Assembly (NCBI GenBank): GCA_000333855.2
Contig: CM007320.1
Location: 102,620-166,619, forward strand
DNA from: Endotrypanum monterogeii
Lineage: Eukaryota > Euglenozoa > Kinetoplastea > Trypanosomatida > Trypanosomatidae
Reading direction: 5' to 3'
Length of the DNA stretch: 64,000 nt
The notes beneath the pieces are model-generated. The model saw nothing but the letters and a program-made list of their open reading frames with translations, was not told the DNA's origin and ran no database searches. This document shows, piece by piece, positions 1-9,846 of the stretch (position 1 is its first letter; every line of letters starts with the position of its first letter). Both the position numbers and the translations under genes were made by a program.

Positions 1-1154
1 CCCAGGCCCGCCCCCCCCCACCAATGCGCCCCACCCCGCCGATCCGGTGGGGCCGGCCCCCAGAAATGGGTCCTCGTTGAGCTTCAGTGAAGGGGGGCAG
101 TTCAAACAGAACGCATTAAGTCAAAGGATCATCACATCTGCCACGGCCCCTCTCGCGAGACGCACACACAGACAAAACACACATGCTCGCGCACGCAACG
201 CAACTCGCTGCCGTGCCTCCCTTGGTGCGAGGGATGCAACGCGCCCTCTCCACTTCGCCCCTCTCGCATCAACAGAGAAAACACCAGCCACGCGACCGCA
301 CGACACACACACACACACACCACCGCACATCCGATACACCACATGGACATCATGCACATCGCGCATTATCGACTCTCGGGCTTATTTTCTGCGAAGCAAT
401 CCAATAATGCAAGGCAACCTTCGCGGTAAGCATCACCCTACAGCCACACGCAGCAGCCCCCCTATCGAATTCCAGCTGCATGAGCTCTTTGGTGCGACAA
501 CAACGCGGGGGGAGGGAGTGCACGGAGAGAGATGTGCAGTCAACGGATCGTTTTTACCTAGAGTACATAGGAAGAACGGGAATGGTTTTCCCCCGTCTTT
601 TTCTTGGGTGTTATGTGTCTGTGTGGTCAGTATGGGGGATATATTGATTGCAGAGAGAGACAGGTGCAATATGAGGGACGAATGAATCGAGAAGCGCATG
701 CGTGCCAAGATGAAGTAGATCACCATGTGGGATAGTATGTCGTGACGTATCTGATTGAGCCGCATTGTGTGAGAAAGAGTTCTTATCAGGAAGGGCATGC
801 AGCAGAAATAACAAAATCACATTGTCTAAGGTGTGGGGGTGTGGTACCTTACCTACCGGTCAACCAAGAAGGCCTCCGAGGTCATGAACCTGTGAATGGG
901 GCTAGCGGCGGTCACACCTAGCCTTTTCTGCCGGAATACGAAGCAGAGGACTGGTGACTGCAGCGTGCAGAGGGGCAAAAAAAAAGAAAATGGCTCCTGT
1001 GCAACTGCGCACTAGAGGTACTCGCGAGACATATTTGCTTTGAGTTTTGTGGACGGATCTTGGAGCCTGTGTGGTCGCTTTTGTGTTATCTCTATGACAT
1101 AGGGGTGCCCTTGTATCAGCACTGAGTGCAACTGGAAACATTTTTTTTTTCTTT
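1..1154. other. Intergenic, downstream of the first minus-strand gene
   Basis: No gene is supported here. The left edge is C-rich, an (AC)n run sits at 303-320, and a T-run at 1141-1150 lies beside the stop codon of the next gene. Several overlapping open frames exist on both strands, the longest 212 codons on the plus strand from 47. They run through simple repeat, lack a recognisable domain and oppose the array direction. The stretch probably holds the 3' UTR of the gene ending at 1155. Confidence 0.6.
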
Positions 1155-3200
1155 TTAAACAAGGTGATCTGCAGTCGTGTCATGTTGATATTCTTGTCCC
1201 TTTTCTTTTTCTCGGGGCCAGGGACACGCCACGCTCAGGAGTGCGTATGGATCATACCACAGAGGTACTGACACGGCACCGCCTACTCCCCGGGGCTGCG
1301 CATTGAGAATACTTTGCAGGCGCTCACACCACGTTGCCTGCGTCTTCTCTGCGTAGCAGCGCTTGGCATTAAGAAAGCGGACAGTGTCCTCCTCCAGCTT
1401 CGTGCAGAGTGGTGGCACGCGCAACTCTACCGGTAGGCGAACAGCAGAGAACATGTTAACCCGAGGCACAACCCACCTTTGCATGTCCACATTATCACTC
1501 AGCATAGCGTGGAGTTCACCGAACCCGTCGTCAGGCCTACGCCGCTTCAGGGCGCTTTCCCTGAGCCCCTCATCAGGCCGTGGAGCCTTGAATATATAGC
1601 GTTGCTCTATAACGAGCAGCAGCGCACCCCACACGGCCCGCTTCGCCTCAGGGATGAAGCGAAGGGTACGCAGCCACATAAGATCGCGTGTGCGTCGTTG
1701 ATTCATATCGGTCTGCCATGCCTGCTGAGAGGTGCTGCCCCATGCCACGATGCGCCAGCGAGCGAGCTGCTCGACAAGCTGCATTAGCGGCCCTATCTCC
1801 TGAACCCGGATGAAGTGAGAGGCGAACTGGCGGAACGACAGGAGTCCGCCAAGTCGCTCGAAAACCGTCTGGACACCACTGCTAGAGGCAGCCAGCACGT
1901 CCATCAGAATGCACATCTCCTCTGTGTTTTCCGTCATCTCGCACAGTCGCAGAAGACCGGGAAGCGCCTCTAGCCGCTCATCCGGAAACGCCCGAGATGC
2001 GTCGCCGCCTTTTACATGAGCCAACACGGACAGCCAAAACAGATGCCTCATCTCCGATGGCATCTGCTTCACGTGCGTGGATGCGAGGTGAGGAGCAGCA
2101 GCGGCCGTGCCACCACCATGTGCATTGCCACCGACGTGCTTCATCGGAATCTTCACCGGTGGGCGAGGTCCACTGGCGCCGGGGGCGACCGGCACCTTCA
2201 CCGCGCCGACTCCCGACAGCCGCCCCGCGAATGGCGCCTTTACCTCTGAGGCCTGAGCTGGTGCTGTGGGTATCGAGGACGGGGGGCGAGGCGCCGTCGC
2301 AGCGCGACCAGCCGTCGGAGCGGTAGACATCGACCCCACCTGCACGGCCTCGATCCTGTACCCTGCGCCACTCCGTAGGTACGTCTCCACCTTGAGACGG
2401 CGGTCTGCCGCTGAGGGAAAACGAACATTCGCTGTCGACTGCTCCCCGCCGTAGCGTGTGCCGCCCTTCAGCCAGTCCATGTACTTGGTGTGGTACGTTT
2501 GTAAGGAAAGCATCAATTCGGGGACGCGGCTCTGCACAATGAGCATCGGCGCGAGCTGACCAACGAACACGTCCCAGAGGGGCTTGAGAGGGCCGGGCTG
2601 CAGGCTGTCGTAGAGCAACTTTAGGTTGTCACAGCAGCAGGCAAAACATATAGCGAGCTCACCTGAGTTCTTCCATGTGAAGCGCTGCATCGAACGGCCG
2701 CTGCGCTGCGCCTGCTGATACTGTCTTTGGTACTCCTGCCGCACCTCCGTCACGAACATCTCCACTGCAACACGGAAGTAGTCCAGTGTTCGATGACGGC
2801 CCTCTGGGTACCGCTGCCTATCGGTGTTCAGGAGAAACAGCACCCTCGCCATGTCCTGCATATCTTTTAGCGGCGGAAGAGGTATGTACTCCTTATCCGG
2901 TCGCTCAAAGCGTAGCTCGGGATTTAGTTGAACGCACCGCTGGTGCTGCTGAGTGGTGGGAACTCGCCCTGTGGCATTGGTGTTTTGACGCTCTGCTGCT
3001 GCTGGAGGGCTTTCACCGCCGGAGGACTCAGTGCTTGAGGCGCTGCTGCTACTGTCGCTACTGCTGCTGTCGCTGTCGGAAACAGTGCTGCTATACTCAC
3101 CAGACTCGGTACTGCTGGCGTTGAAAGACTCGCTGGATACCGCTGACGCCCCTCGGGGTTGCTCATCCCCAAGCGCCTTCCCAGTTCGGCTGCTCGACAT
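1155..3200 (-). CDS. Hypothetical protein, Ser-rich N-terminus, helical body (681 aa)
   Basis: I do not recognise this protein. Residues about 20-65 are almost all Ser with Glu, Thr and Gly, a disordered acidic/Ser tract. Residues 90-260 are helical, with a cluster of cysteines (motif ACCCDN). A Pro/Ala-rich linker spans about 290-370. A second helical block follows, and a basic patch (KRRRPDD) could be a nuclear signal. The leucine-rich block after the linker (LPGLLRLCEM to LARWRIVAW) has a spacing that recalls TFIIS-N/LW helical bundles, but that is a guess by eye. The ATG at 3200 is the first Met, with AGs at about 3215-3222 preceded by a short pyrimidine stretch. The stop is TAA. This is the last left-array gene in the window. 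Coding status is sure; function is not. Confidence 0.85.
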   Translation of the reverse strand: MSSSRTGKALGDEQPRGASAVSSESFNASSTESGEYSSTVSDSDSSSSDSSSSASSTESSGGESPPAAAERQNTNATGRVPTTQQHQRCVQLNPELRFERPDKEYIPLPPLKDMQDMARVLFLLNTDRQRYPEGRHRTLDYFRVAVEMFVTEVRQEYQRQYQQAQRSGRSMQRFTWKNSGELAICFACCCDNLKLLYDSLQPGPLKPLWDVFVGQLAPMLIVQSRVPELMLSLQTYHTKYMDWLKGGTRYGGEQSTANVRFPSAADRRLKVETYLRSGAGYRIEAVQVGSMSTAPTAGRAATAPRPPSSIPTAPAQASEVKAPFAGRLSGVGAVKVPVAPGASGPRPPVKIPMKHVGGNAHGGGTAAAAPHLASTHVKQMPSEMRHLFWLSVLAHVKGGDASRAFPDERLEALPGLLRLCEMTENTEEMCILMDVLAASSSGVQTVFERLGGLLSFRQFASHFIRVQEIGPLMQLVEQLARWRIVAWGSTSQQAWQTDMNQRRTRDLMWLRTLRFIPEAKRAVWGALLLVIEQRYIFKAPRPDEGLRESALKRRRPDDGFGELHAMLSDNVDMQRWVVPRVNMFSAVRLPVELRVPPLCTKLEEDTVRFLNAKRCYAEKTQATWCERLQSILNAQPRGVGGAVSVPLWYDPYALLSVACPWPREKEKGQEYQHDTTADHLV

Positions 3201-4568
3201 GAATACGCGGTGTTGCTATGCTCGCAAATGAGGAAACGCCACGTGGCAAACAGAAACGGGGCACTGCGAGTGCAATAATAATTAAGGAGTGACAAACACC
3301 GAAACCGGCAAAAAAAAAAAACAGCCCTGAAACGCCAACGGGCCACAGTGAGCAAGAGTAACAACAGCAGCGGCCCCACACGCGGGAAAAAAAAAATGTT
3401 TTGCCCGTCTGCCGGCTTCCTACACAAACCAAAGATGCGTTGACGTCCAGTGACCGAAGGGAAGTGAGAAGACGCGCAGAACACCACAGTCCAGCTGGTG
3501 TAATGTGGAGCGGGTAGAGAAGAGAGAAGATACGTGCATATATATATATATATATATATTTGTGGGCGTCAAAGAAGTCTCATAAGAGAAATAATATTGA
3601 TAAATCAATAAAAAATCACAAAACAAATAGATGAACAGAATGAGAGAAACAGTCGTGAGGAGTACAGGGAAACGCAAGATACAACACAGGACAGGCCTCC
3701 GTGGGATCATCCCGTTGGAGGGGTGATGAATACATGAAGAGAACATTCTTCACCCGTTCGAGGCCTCATCGTTAGACTGCCTTTTGCGCTGCCACGTGAA
3801 CCAGATCAATAGCACATAGCTTATCTTTTTTTTTTTTACCGGACGCATCACACACACAGAAGCGTCACCACTGCCACCACCACACGAACTCATATCATCG
3901 ACTCTCTTGGCTGGTGGTCGTTGGTGAAGGGGGTTGGGAATTCGATCTCTCCGCGCGCGCCTACTCGAGAGTAAACCGATGGAAGACTCCAGGCAGGTAA
4001 GCGCGGGAGACGTCGCCACATCGACAGGGGAAAGAGGACGAACGCGCCAAGTAAATAAACGGGGGGAACCTTAAGATACCTGCACGGTCCGTTCAGAGAC
4101 GAAAATTGATGTAGACGCGCATATGTAAAGGTGGATAAATAAATATATATAAATATAAATATATTTTTTTTTTCTTCCACACGACTTCGGGGAAAGCAAA
4201 AAGGGTATAACCGAACCGAGCCGAACCTAGTCTCCAGACGCAGCGGTGCATCCATAGCAGAAAATAAAGCAGAACAAATGAAGACATGAATTTTAAAAGC
4301 ACAACTGCACACAAACTCAAACCAGGAAAGAAGCAATATATATATATATATATATATATTCGATGGAATCTCCTCTCACTCAGTGCGAGCAAGAGGAACA
4401 TTGCAAGCCCAGCAGCAGAAACAGCGATGCACCGCATAAACTGCAACGCGTCGCAAAGCGTAGATTTATTTCCTTTTGAGCATGTTTGGATACTGCCTTA
4501 TCCCCCACTCTACCTCAGCTGCTCAGAAGCGCACACAGTCACACACGTGCACGTCACGGATGTGATAG
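3201..4568. other. Intergenic with AT microsatellites
   Basis: This holds the 5' region of the 681-aa gene and the 3' region of the next. Plus-strand A-runs at about 3310-3321 and 3388-3396 are U-rich in the transcript and fit splice-acceptor pyrimidine tracts. (AT)n runs lie at 3538-3559 and 4337-4360. No credible ORF was found. Confidence 0.6.
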
Positions 4569-5057
4569 CTAGCTCAAGGAGGGTGAAGGGTCAGGGAATA
4601 GTTCAGCAGCCAGTGTCGCGATAGAGTGTTGCAGCCGCGCCTCTCTCACTGCCAGTGCCTCCTCGAAGAGTGGATGTGCCATCTCCACCTCGGCGAAGTG
4701 CCCACAAAGTGGTGGATAGACTATTGTCTCGGCAGAAGAGTCGCCGGCGGCCCTTGAGCATACCCGCAGCTTTACAGCCTCGCGCACTCCCCGTGTGCCC
4801 TTGTCCAACCGACTATCACGAAGTGCGTAAGCATCCAGTACCGATGCGCAGAGGCGCTCAGTCCCCTTGGGGACCTGTCCTTGGACCTGCGTCGAAGCAG
4901 ATGAGGACAAGAGTGCGGTGTGGTATAGCAGTGCAATGCTTGGCGGTTGAAGTTGTGAAATGAGCGAAGCAGTATCTGGGTTGTCCATTAGGTGCAGGGC
5001 AAACTCACTCATCAGGGGGCGCAGCGCGCAGTTCGTCAAGAGGGCCTCAAAGTCCAT
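4569..5057 (-). CDS. Small hypothetical protein (162 aa)
   Basis: I do not recognise this protein. It is a soluble, mostly helical product with no transmembrane segment or signal peptide. It has a Leu-rich N-terminal half and a central Cys/Val stretch. The C-terminus is Ala/Leu/Glu-rich (EEALAVREARLQHS) and may form one long helix. The frame stays open six codons further upstream, but only to a GTG, so the ATG at 5057 is taken as the start. Codon use and GC content match the neighbours. It lies between two larger genes on the same strand, which makes a real small gene likely. Function unknown. Confidence 0.7.
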   Translation of the reverse strand: MDFEALLTNCALRPLMSEFALHLMDNPDTASLISQLQPPSIALLYHTALLSSSASTQVQGQVPKGTERLCASVLDAYALRDSRLDKGTRGVREAVKLRVCSRAAGDSSAETIVYPPLCGHFAEVEMAHPLFEEALAVREARLQHSIATLAAELFPDPSPSLS

Positions 5058-5779
5058 CCTAGACGGGCACCTCACACACTCGGCAAAAAGAAAATAAGAG
5101 ATGCAACGTACAAAGGGGGAAAGTATTCTTGTAGGAACCTGTGCATAGCTGTGTCGTAATGCCCCACAAGACGTCTCTAAAAGGAGTCAAATAAAAGAGG
5201 CATGCAGCTGTGCCCGGAAAAGGGGGAAAAAAAGCGAGAGTGACGAAAGAAATGGGGCAGGAAATTAAGTGAGCGCTAGAGGAGTGCACTGCAAAAAAAC
5301 AAACAGGGAGGTCATCGCACAGAAAACACCGTGACCGCGATCGTGGCGGGGGACGCACCTGTCGACTCACCACAAACACACACCAAGAAAAGAAGAAAGA
5401 CGACTCGAGCGAAAAGAGGAGCGCAGGTCTCGCTTGAAATGTATTCGGGGGACAATCATCATCACGTTGATATTTCTCGCAGTCATATCCATTAATGCGA
5501 TTTCGATGGGACTGAAGTGAGGTTGCAACCAGAGGAACGCACCGGGAGAAGAAAGAAGAAGGTCGCTTCATGTAGGTCTATCATCCCTTGCGACGAAAAC
5601 GCAGCACAGAGTCCGCTCGTCCTTTCACATTGATCACACACAAAAAAAAAACGACTGAATTCCAAGAACAAGCAAACATACACACAACCTTCTTTTTCTC
5701 CAACGCCAACAGTCGAAGATGCGCTCTCTACGCCACAAACGCGTTTGGGTGGGTGTATGAATCGTGAAAACATCGGCCG
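5058..5779. other. Intergenic
   Basis: Purine-rich on the plus strand (pyrimidine-rich in the transcript sense), with A-runs near 5229, 5293 and 5643. These are compatible with splice-acceptor tracts for the 162-aa gene. No other feature seen. Confidence 0.5.
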
Positions 5780-7102
5780 TCAAACTCGTTGCACTGTTAG
5801 CACGCGAGCACGGCCATCGAAGGGGTTGAAGGCCGTCATCTTCACAGCCTGGCCGTCAGCGACACGGAGGGCTTCCTCAAATGCAGCAGATGTCGCAACA
5901 GCAGTACGCCCCACATGAGAAATGATGTGTCCCACCTCAAGTCGATGTGCAGAGGCAATCGACTCGGGCAGCACACAAGTGAGCACCACCCCGTCCTCTC
6001 CCGCCTCCACCGTTACGCCGAAGCGCTCTGCACAGGACCGCGAAGCAGAAGGCCCTGGGAGCGGTTGATCGCTTGCTGGGACTGACGGCGAGGCGCGCGC
6101 AAGCGATGATGATGGTGTGGTATTCTCGAGTCTGAAACTACCTCTAGCATAGCGCTGATTAGGTGGCACTGGTTTTCGCTGCGACGAGGACAGGGCAGGC
6201 AAAGAGTCCTTGGTAAGAAAACTGACTCGAGACGTTGTCACGGTAGCAACATCAGGCGCCACTGCTGGTGACACCAGAACCCCCACACTGTGTTCCAGGT
6301 CGTCCAACCGCTCCACCAAGACCTTCACGTCGGGTGTGGTAGTCATCGCCTGCTCCATGCCCACGAGCTGCGCTTTCATGTACTCGACTGTCTTCAGGGT
6401 GTCACTGGCAGCAGCAAGAGGGGCCACAGCGAGGGCGTCATGGGCCCACGCCATAAAGTCGGTGTAAGAAGATGTCAAGTCTTTCAGCTGCTGCCGGGTG
6501 GTGAGTATCAGCTGATGCAGCTCCCGGACCACCTCGGTCGCATCAGCCCTCATCGATGCAGTGAGCTCGCTGCGCATCACACCGAACTCCTCCTGCGTTT
6601 TCTCCACGACGCTGCAACAAACGCGGTCGCGAAATGTCTCCAGCTGTTTCTGGGTCTCCCGCCTCATTCCTTGCAGCTGCGTGGTGAAGTTGGACATGGC
6701 AATGTCGTTGACGTGCATCACATCCTCCGCGTACGTCTGGAGATTACGCTCAGCCGAAATTATAATCCCCTCGTGAGAAGCAGACAATCCGTAGAGGGTA
6801 TTGGGTTTTGCAACGTGCTTGTGCGTGCCTTTGGCGTGCTCACCTTTCGTTTGCTGCTCATGTATCTCATTCAACGCCCAGTCACTAGGATCGACGAGGC
6901 CGACGAAAAAGTTGTTATTCGGATCACGTGCATTCATGGCACCAGTACCGCCCACGCCTCCATTACTGCGGCGCAGCCCCGTCTTGAACAGCTCAGTATC
7001 ATTGGCATGTGCCACAAGGATAGACAAAACGTCTATCAGGTACGACGGGCACGTGCCGCTGCGGCACAGTACATCGAAGTTACGATCGAGCACTGTCGTC
7101 AT
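5780..7102 (-). CDS. Coiled-coil protein with C-terminal PDZ domain (440 aa)
   Basis: The N-terminal 100 residues are globular-like and include an Asn/Gly-rich loop. About 130-290 is a Gln/Glu/Leu-rich helical stretch likely to be coiled coil. About 295-360 is a Ser/Pro-rich linker. The last 80 residues (361-440) read as one PDZ-like domain: beta strand with GVTVEAGEDG, then VLPES, the LEVGHIISHVG core typical of PDZ (x-G-D/H-x-I-x-x-V-x-x), an alpha helix FEEALR and a final strand RVLTVQRV. PDZ domains bind C-terminal peptides or act in scaffolds and proteases; no protease domain is present, so a scaffold or adaptor is more likely. The frame extends 20 codons upstream, but the ATG at 7102 gives the conventional N-terminus. 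Partners and location unknown. Confidence 0.8.
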   Translation of the reverse strand: MTTVLDRNFDVLCRSGTCPSYLIDVLSILVAHANDTELFKTGLRRSNGGVGGTGAMNARDPNNNFFVGLVDPSDWALNEIHEQQTKGEHAKGTHKHVAKPNTLYGLSASHEGIIISAERNLQTYAEDVMHVNDIAMSNFTTQLQGMRRETQKQLETFRDRVCCSVVEKTQEEFGVMRSELTASMRADATEVVRELHQLILTTRQQLKDLTSSYTDFMAWAHDALAVAPLAAASDTLKTVEYMKAQLVGMEQAMTTTPDVKVLVERLDDLEHSVGVLVSPAVAPDVATVTTSRVSFLTKDSLPALSSSQRKPVPPNQRYARGSFRLENTTPSSSLARASPSVPASDQPLPGPSASRSCAERFGVTVEAGEDGVVLTCVLPESIASAHRLEVGHIISHVGRTAVATSAAFEEALRVADGQAVKMTAFNPFDGRARVLTVQRV

Positions 7103-7827
7103 CGCGGTACAACCTACACAGCGAGGGAGGGAGGGGAAGAGAAGACACGGGAGCCAGCACAACCAAGAGACGACGTCGTCTCAATGACAGCAGCGTCCAC
7201 GGGCAGAGAGAAATTCTCAACGAAAAATGACCGGACAAAAACGGCGGTAACTGGCGAACGCATAAACCAACGTCAGAGAACAAAAAAAAAAAAACAAGGA
7301 GGTGGAATCCTTTCCAAATATCCGTGAACAAGTCGATTTGCGGTTGGGGTGGGTCTGTGTGTGGGTGGGGGAGCGGGAGCGGGAGGGGCGTGGTTTGGCG
7401 TAGGTACAAGCGTTCCAACTGCGGACCGGGCTCGGTAGTGTGAATCCAGAAAGTGAAGCGGTTCGGGGACAGAAATCGCCTGCTCGTGAGCATTTGCCTA
7501 CGTGTGGAGGGAGGAAGTATGTATGCTTCGTTTGTATTTGATCGGCAGGAGCGCTAGCGATGGCCCCCCTCCCTTTCCTTTTTACTGCCTTCATTTGACA
7601 GCACCAAACAAGACGGGTCTTTCATATATATTTTCCTGCTTTCGACTACCGACATGCTGCACACGCCTGCAGTGCAGAACTACCACGAGCGCAGAGAAAA
7701 AAAAAAAAAAGGGAAGCACTTTGAGATGAATTCAATTAGACATGCCTCCTTCTGGTAGCCAGTGACAAATAAAAAGAAAGACAGGGCATGAGAGACAGCA
7801 GAAGCAATGCAGCTACACACACGCAAA

Positions 7828-7863
<36 letters not shown>

Positions 7864-7940
7864 GCCAAGCCTATACGACCACGTTAGGTCAAGACCCAGC
7901 CGCCACTCTACCAGCGCATACGTCCATCCCACCTACCGCT
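7103..7940. other. Intergenic with long AT microsatellite
   Basis: A-runs at about 7281-7292 and 7699-7712 (pyrimidine tracts in the transcript) and an (AT)n run at 7830-7861. A G-rich patch lies at 7345-7388. No supported gene. Confidence 0.55.
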
Positions 7941-8537
7941 TCACTCCTCAATAACGTGGCAGCGCTTCTTCTCCCGCAAGGTGCCTAAGAGGGACATGTA
8001 GCGTTCCCGCACAGCCTCTGCCTCCATTGATGGGATGGCCAGACGCTTCGCAACTAATGTGAAAGAGGTGTTACGCTCGACCATCATTTCCAGCACAAAG
8101 CACATCCCCCGCTCCGTAACACGGGTGCCGCTGATGTCAAGGAAATCAATCTGAGATGCCTGAGGCGAGAACCGCAACGTATGAACGAGGAAGATAAATA
8201 TCGAGTCATCCAGCAAGACATTGTCCGTGGTGTAGATGCGACGTGTATTAGTCATGCGGCCGTTTGCAATCGCAATGACGACTGGCAGTACCGGTACACT
8301 CTCGATGTGAAGCTCAACGGGATTTGAAACTAAGAGGTCAACGAGCGTCCTTTTTTCTTCCTCCGTCTCCACCTCCCGCGCAAAGAACCGAAAGAGTTGA
8401 TCGATGGAAAACTGTGTCTTGGCGGTCGCTTTCTTGATGCGCTCTAACCGCTGCGCCTCCTCGATAATCTCTCTGCGTGTTGCCTCAGCCTCCCGCTGCA
8501 GCTCCGACACAGTCTTGCGCTCACCGTCACTGTACAT
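7941..8537 (-). CDS. Hypothetical protein with LRR-like segment (198 aa)
   Basis: I do not recognise a named family. Residues 1-40 are a charged helix rich in Glu, Arg and Ala (coiled-coil-like). Residues 60-160 alternate short strands and helices with the pattern LHIESVPVLP ... IDFLDISGTRVTERGM ... FTLVAKRLAIPS. This resembles two or three degenerate ribonuclease-inhibitor-type leucine-rich repeats. There is no signal peptide or TM segment. The ATG at 8537 is the first Met in frame. A role as a binding or scaffold protein would be typical for LRR proteins, but this is inference. Same strand and codon style as its neighbours. Confidence 0.75.
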   Translation of the reverse strand: MYSDGERKTVSELQREAEATRREIIEEAQRLERIKKATAKTQFSIDQLFRFFAREVETEEEKRTLVDLLVSNPVELHIESVPVLPVVIAIANGRMTNTRRIYTTDNVLLDDSIFIFLVHTLRFSPQASQIDFLDISGTRVTERGMCFVLEMMVERNTSFTLVAKRLAIPSMEAEAVRERYMSLLGTLREKKRCHVIEE

Positions 8538-9846
8538 CGCCTGAGTCAGTCTGGGAATCAGGGGGAGCGTAGCGCAGAACCTGCACTTCTACGAAAACAC
8601 GTGTGAAGTGTGATGTGATGTGTGTGCTTGTGTCTGTCGGTCTACACGCGCGCACACGCGGTGCACTCTAGGCCGACTGTAAAGACCTCAATTGATGAAC
8701 AAAGTTCAGTGTACTGAAAAATAAAAAAAAACAGGACGCGCAATGGTCATCCACTGCGTGTGAAGACATATGAGCATGTTTTTTTTTGTTTGTTTTCAGT
8801 ACAAAAATTTAAAAAACGCGAGGGCAAGGTAAGAGAAGGAGCACCCGTTCCTCGCGAGGAAGGCAGAAGAAGCAGAGAATAATCGCTGACAACATGCAAA
8901 TAACTGCACCTGTCTGTGAGCATGGAGGGGGAGCATAAGTGCGACCTCGACTAATGAGAATCTGACTCACGGTATGTCTTCCCCAAATAGGAGCGTCGAT
9001 TGCCCTCTCCCTGGGCATTGTACATGCGCTTAGAAAAGGCATTGGTAACCCTAGAGGCAATGTCGAAAGGCAAGCAATCAGAGATATGACTAGCATCTCA
9101 GGCGACTGTGCCTTGCTCTTGTAATGCATGCTGTACTCAGTGCCTATCGTACTCGTCGCGCTCTGCTTGGGGAGCTCCTGGTGTCATTGACGCCCCAGAT
9201 CGCCCTTCCCCCCCCCCTCACTTCCCCCATACGACCTTGTCTTTGTTGATGACCACACTAGAACAAAACCCTCTGCCTCGTCATCGCAATCCATCCATCA
9301 TTCCGGACAGCGACTAGCTTTACTTGAGACACCTCACCTCATTTGTCGTACCGTACAGGTATGCCATCACTTCCCCCCACCTCACCTCACCTCACCTCAC
9401 CACAGAGATGCCTCAACCCCCGGCCAAAGCAATTCCTGATGTGTCTGCGTACTCCAGGTGCAAAAATAATTGAGAAATTCTTCAAAGAGAGCGCCGGTTG
9501 CTTCCTCATCTTGGCCGGGAAAACAGAATATTTTGGCAGAAGGAGGCCATCTCCGCTGAATGACACAATCCACGTATTCTAGACAAGCACAAAGAAAAAA
9601 GCTGAGAGAGACCCACACTCGCCTCAGTCTCGACGCACGCGAGGCGCGAGAGACGCGTGAGGGCAGACCCAACATCAAAAAAAAAGGGGGGGAAAGAGCC
9701 AAAGAACTCAGAAGCATAACAAGACGCACTCCAAGAAATACCGTAACGATACACTAAAAGGGCCTACACACTACACTACACACCTTCCATCGTCCCAGGT
9801 CCAGCACGTGCCCCCCTTCTCCCTCTCCTTCCTCCCCATTGCCAAT
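8538..9846. other. Intergenic, with CTCAC pentanucleotide repeat
   Basis: Downstream of the amino acid transporter gene. A short tandem repeat of CTCAC (about four units) lies at 9379-9401. T- and A-runs occur near 8778 and 9677. The 9120-9500 part is less repetitive, but no frame there has a domain I can name. Confidence 0.5.

Noticed and set aside
47..685. 212-codon plus-strand open frame
   Set aside because: It opposes the array direction, runs through an (AC)n repeat (Thr-His runs) and has no domain or splice acceptor.
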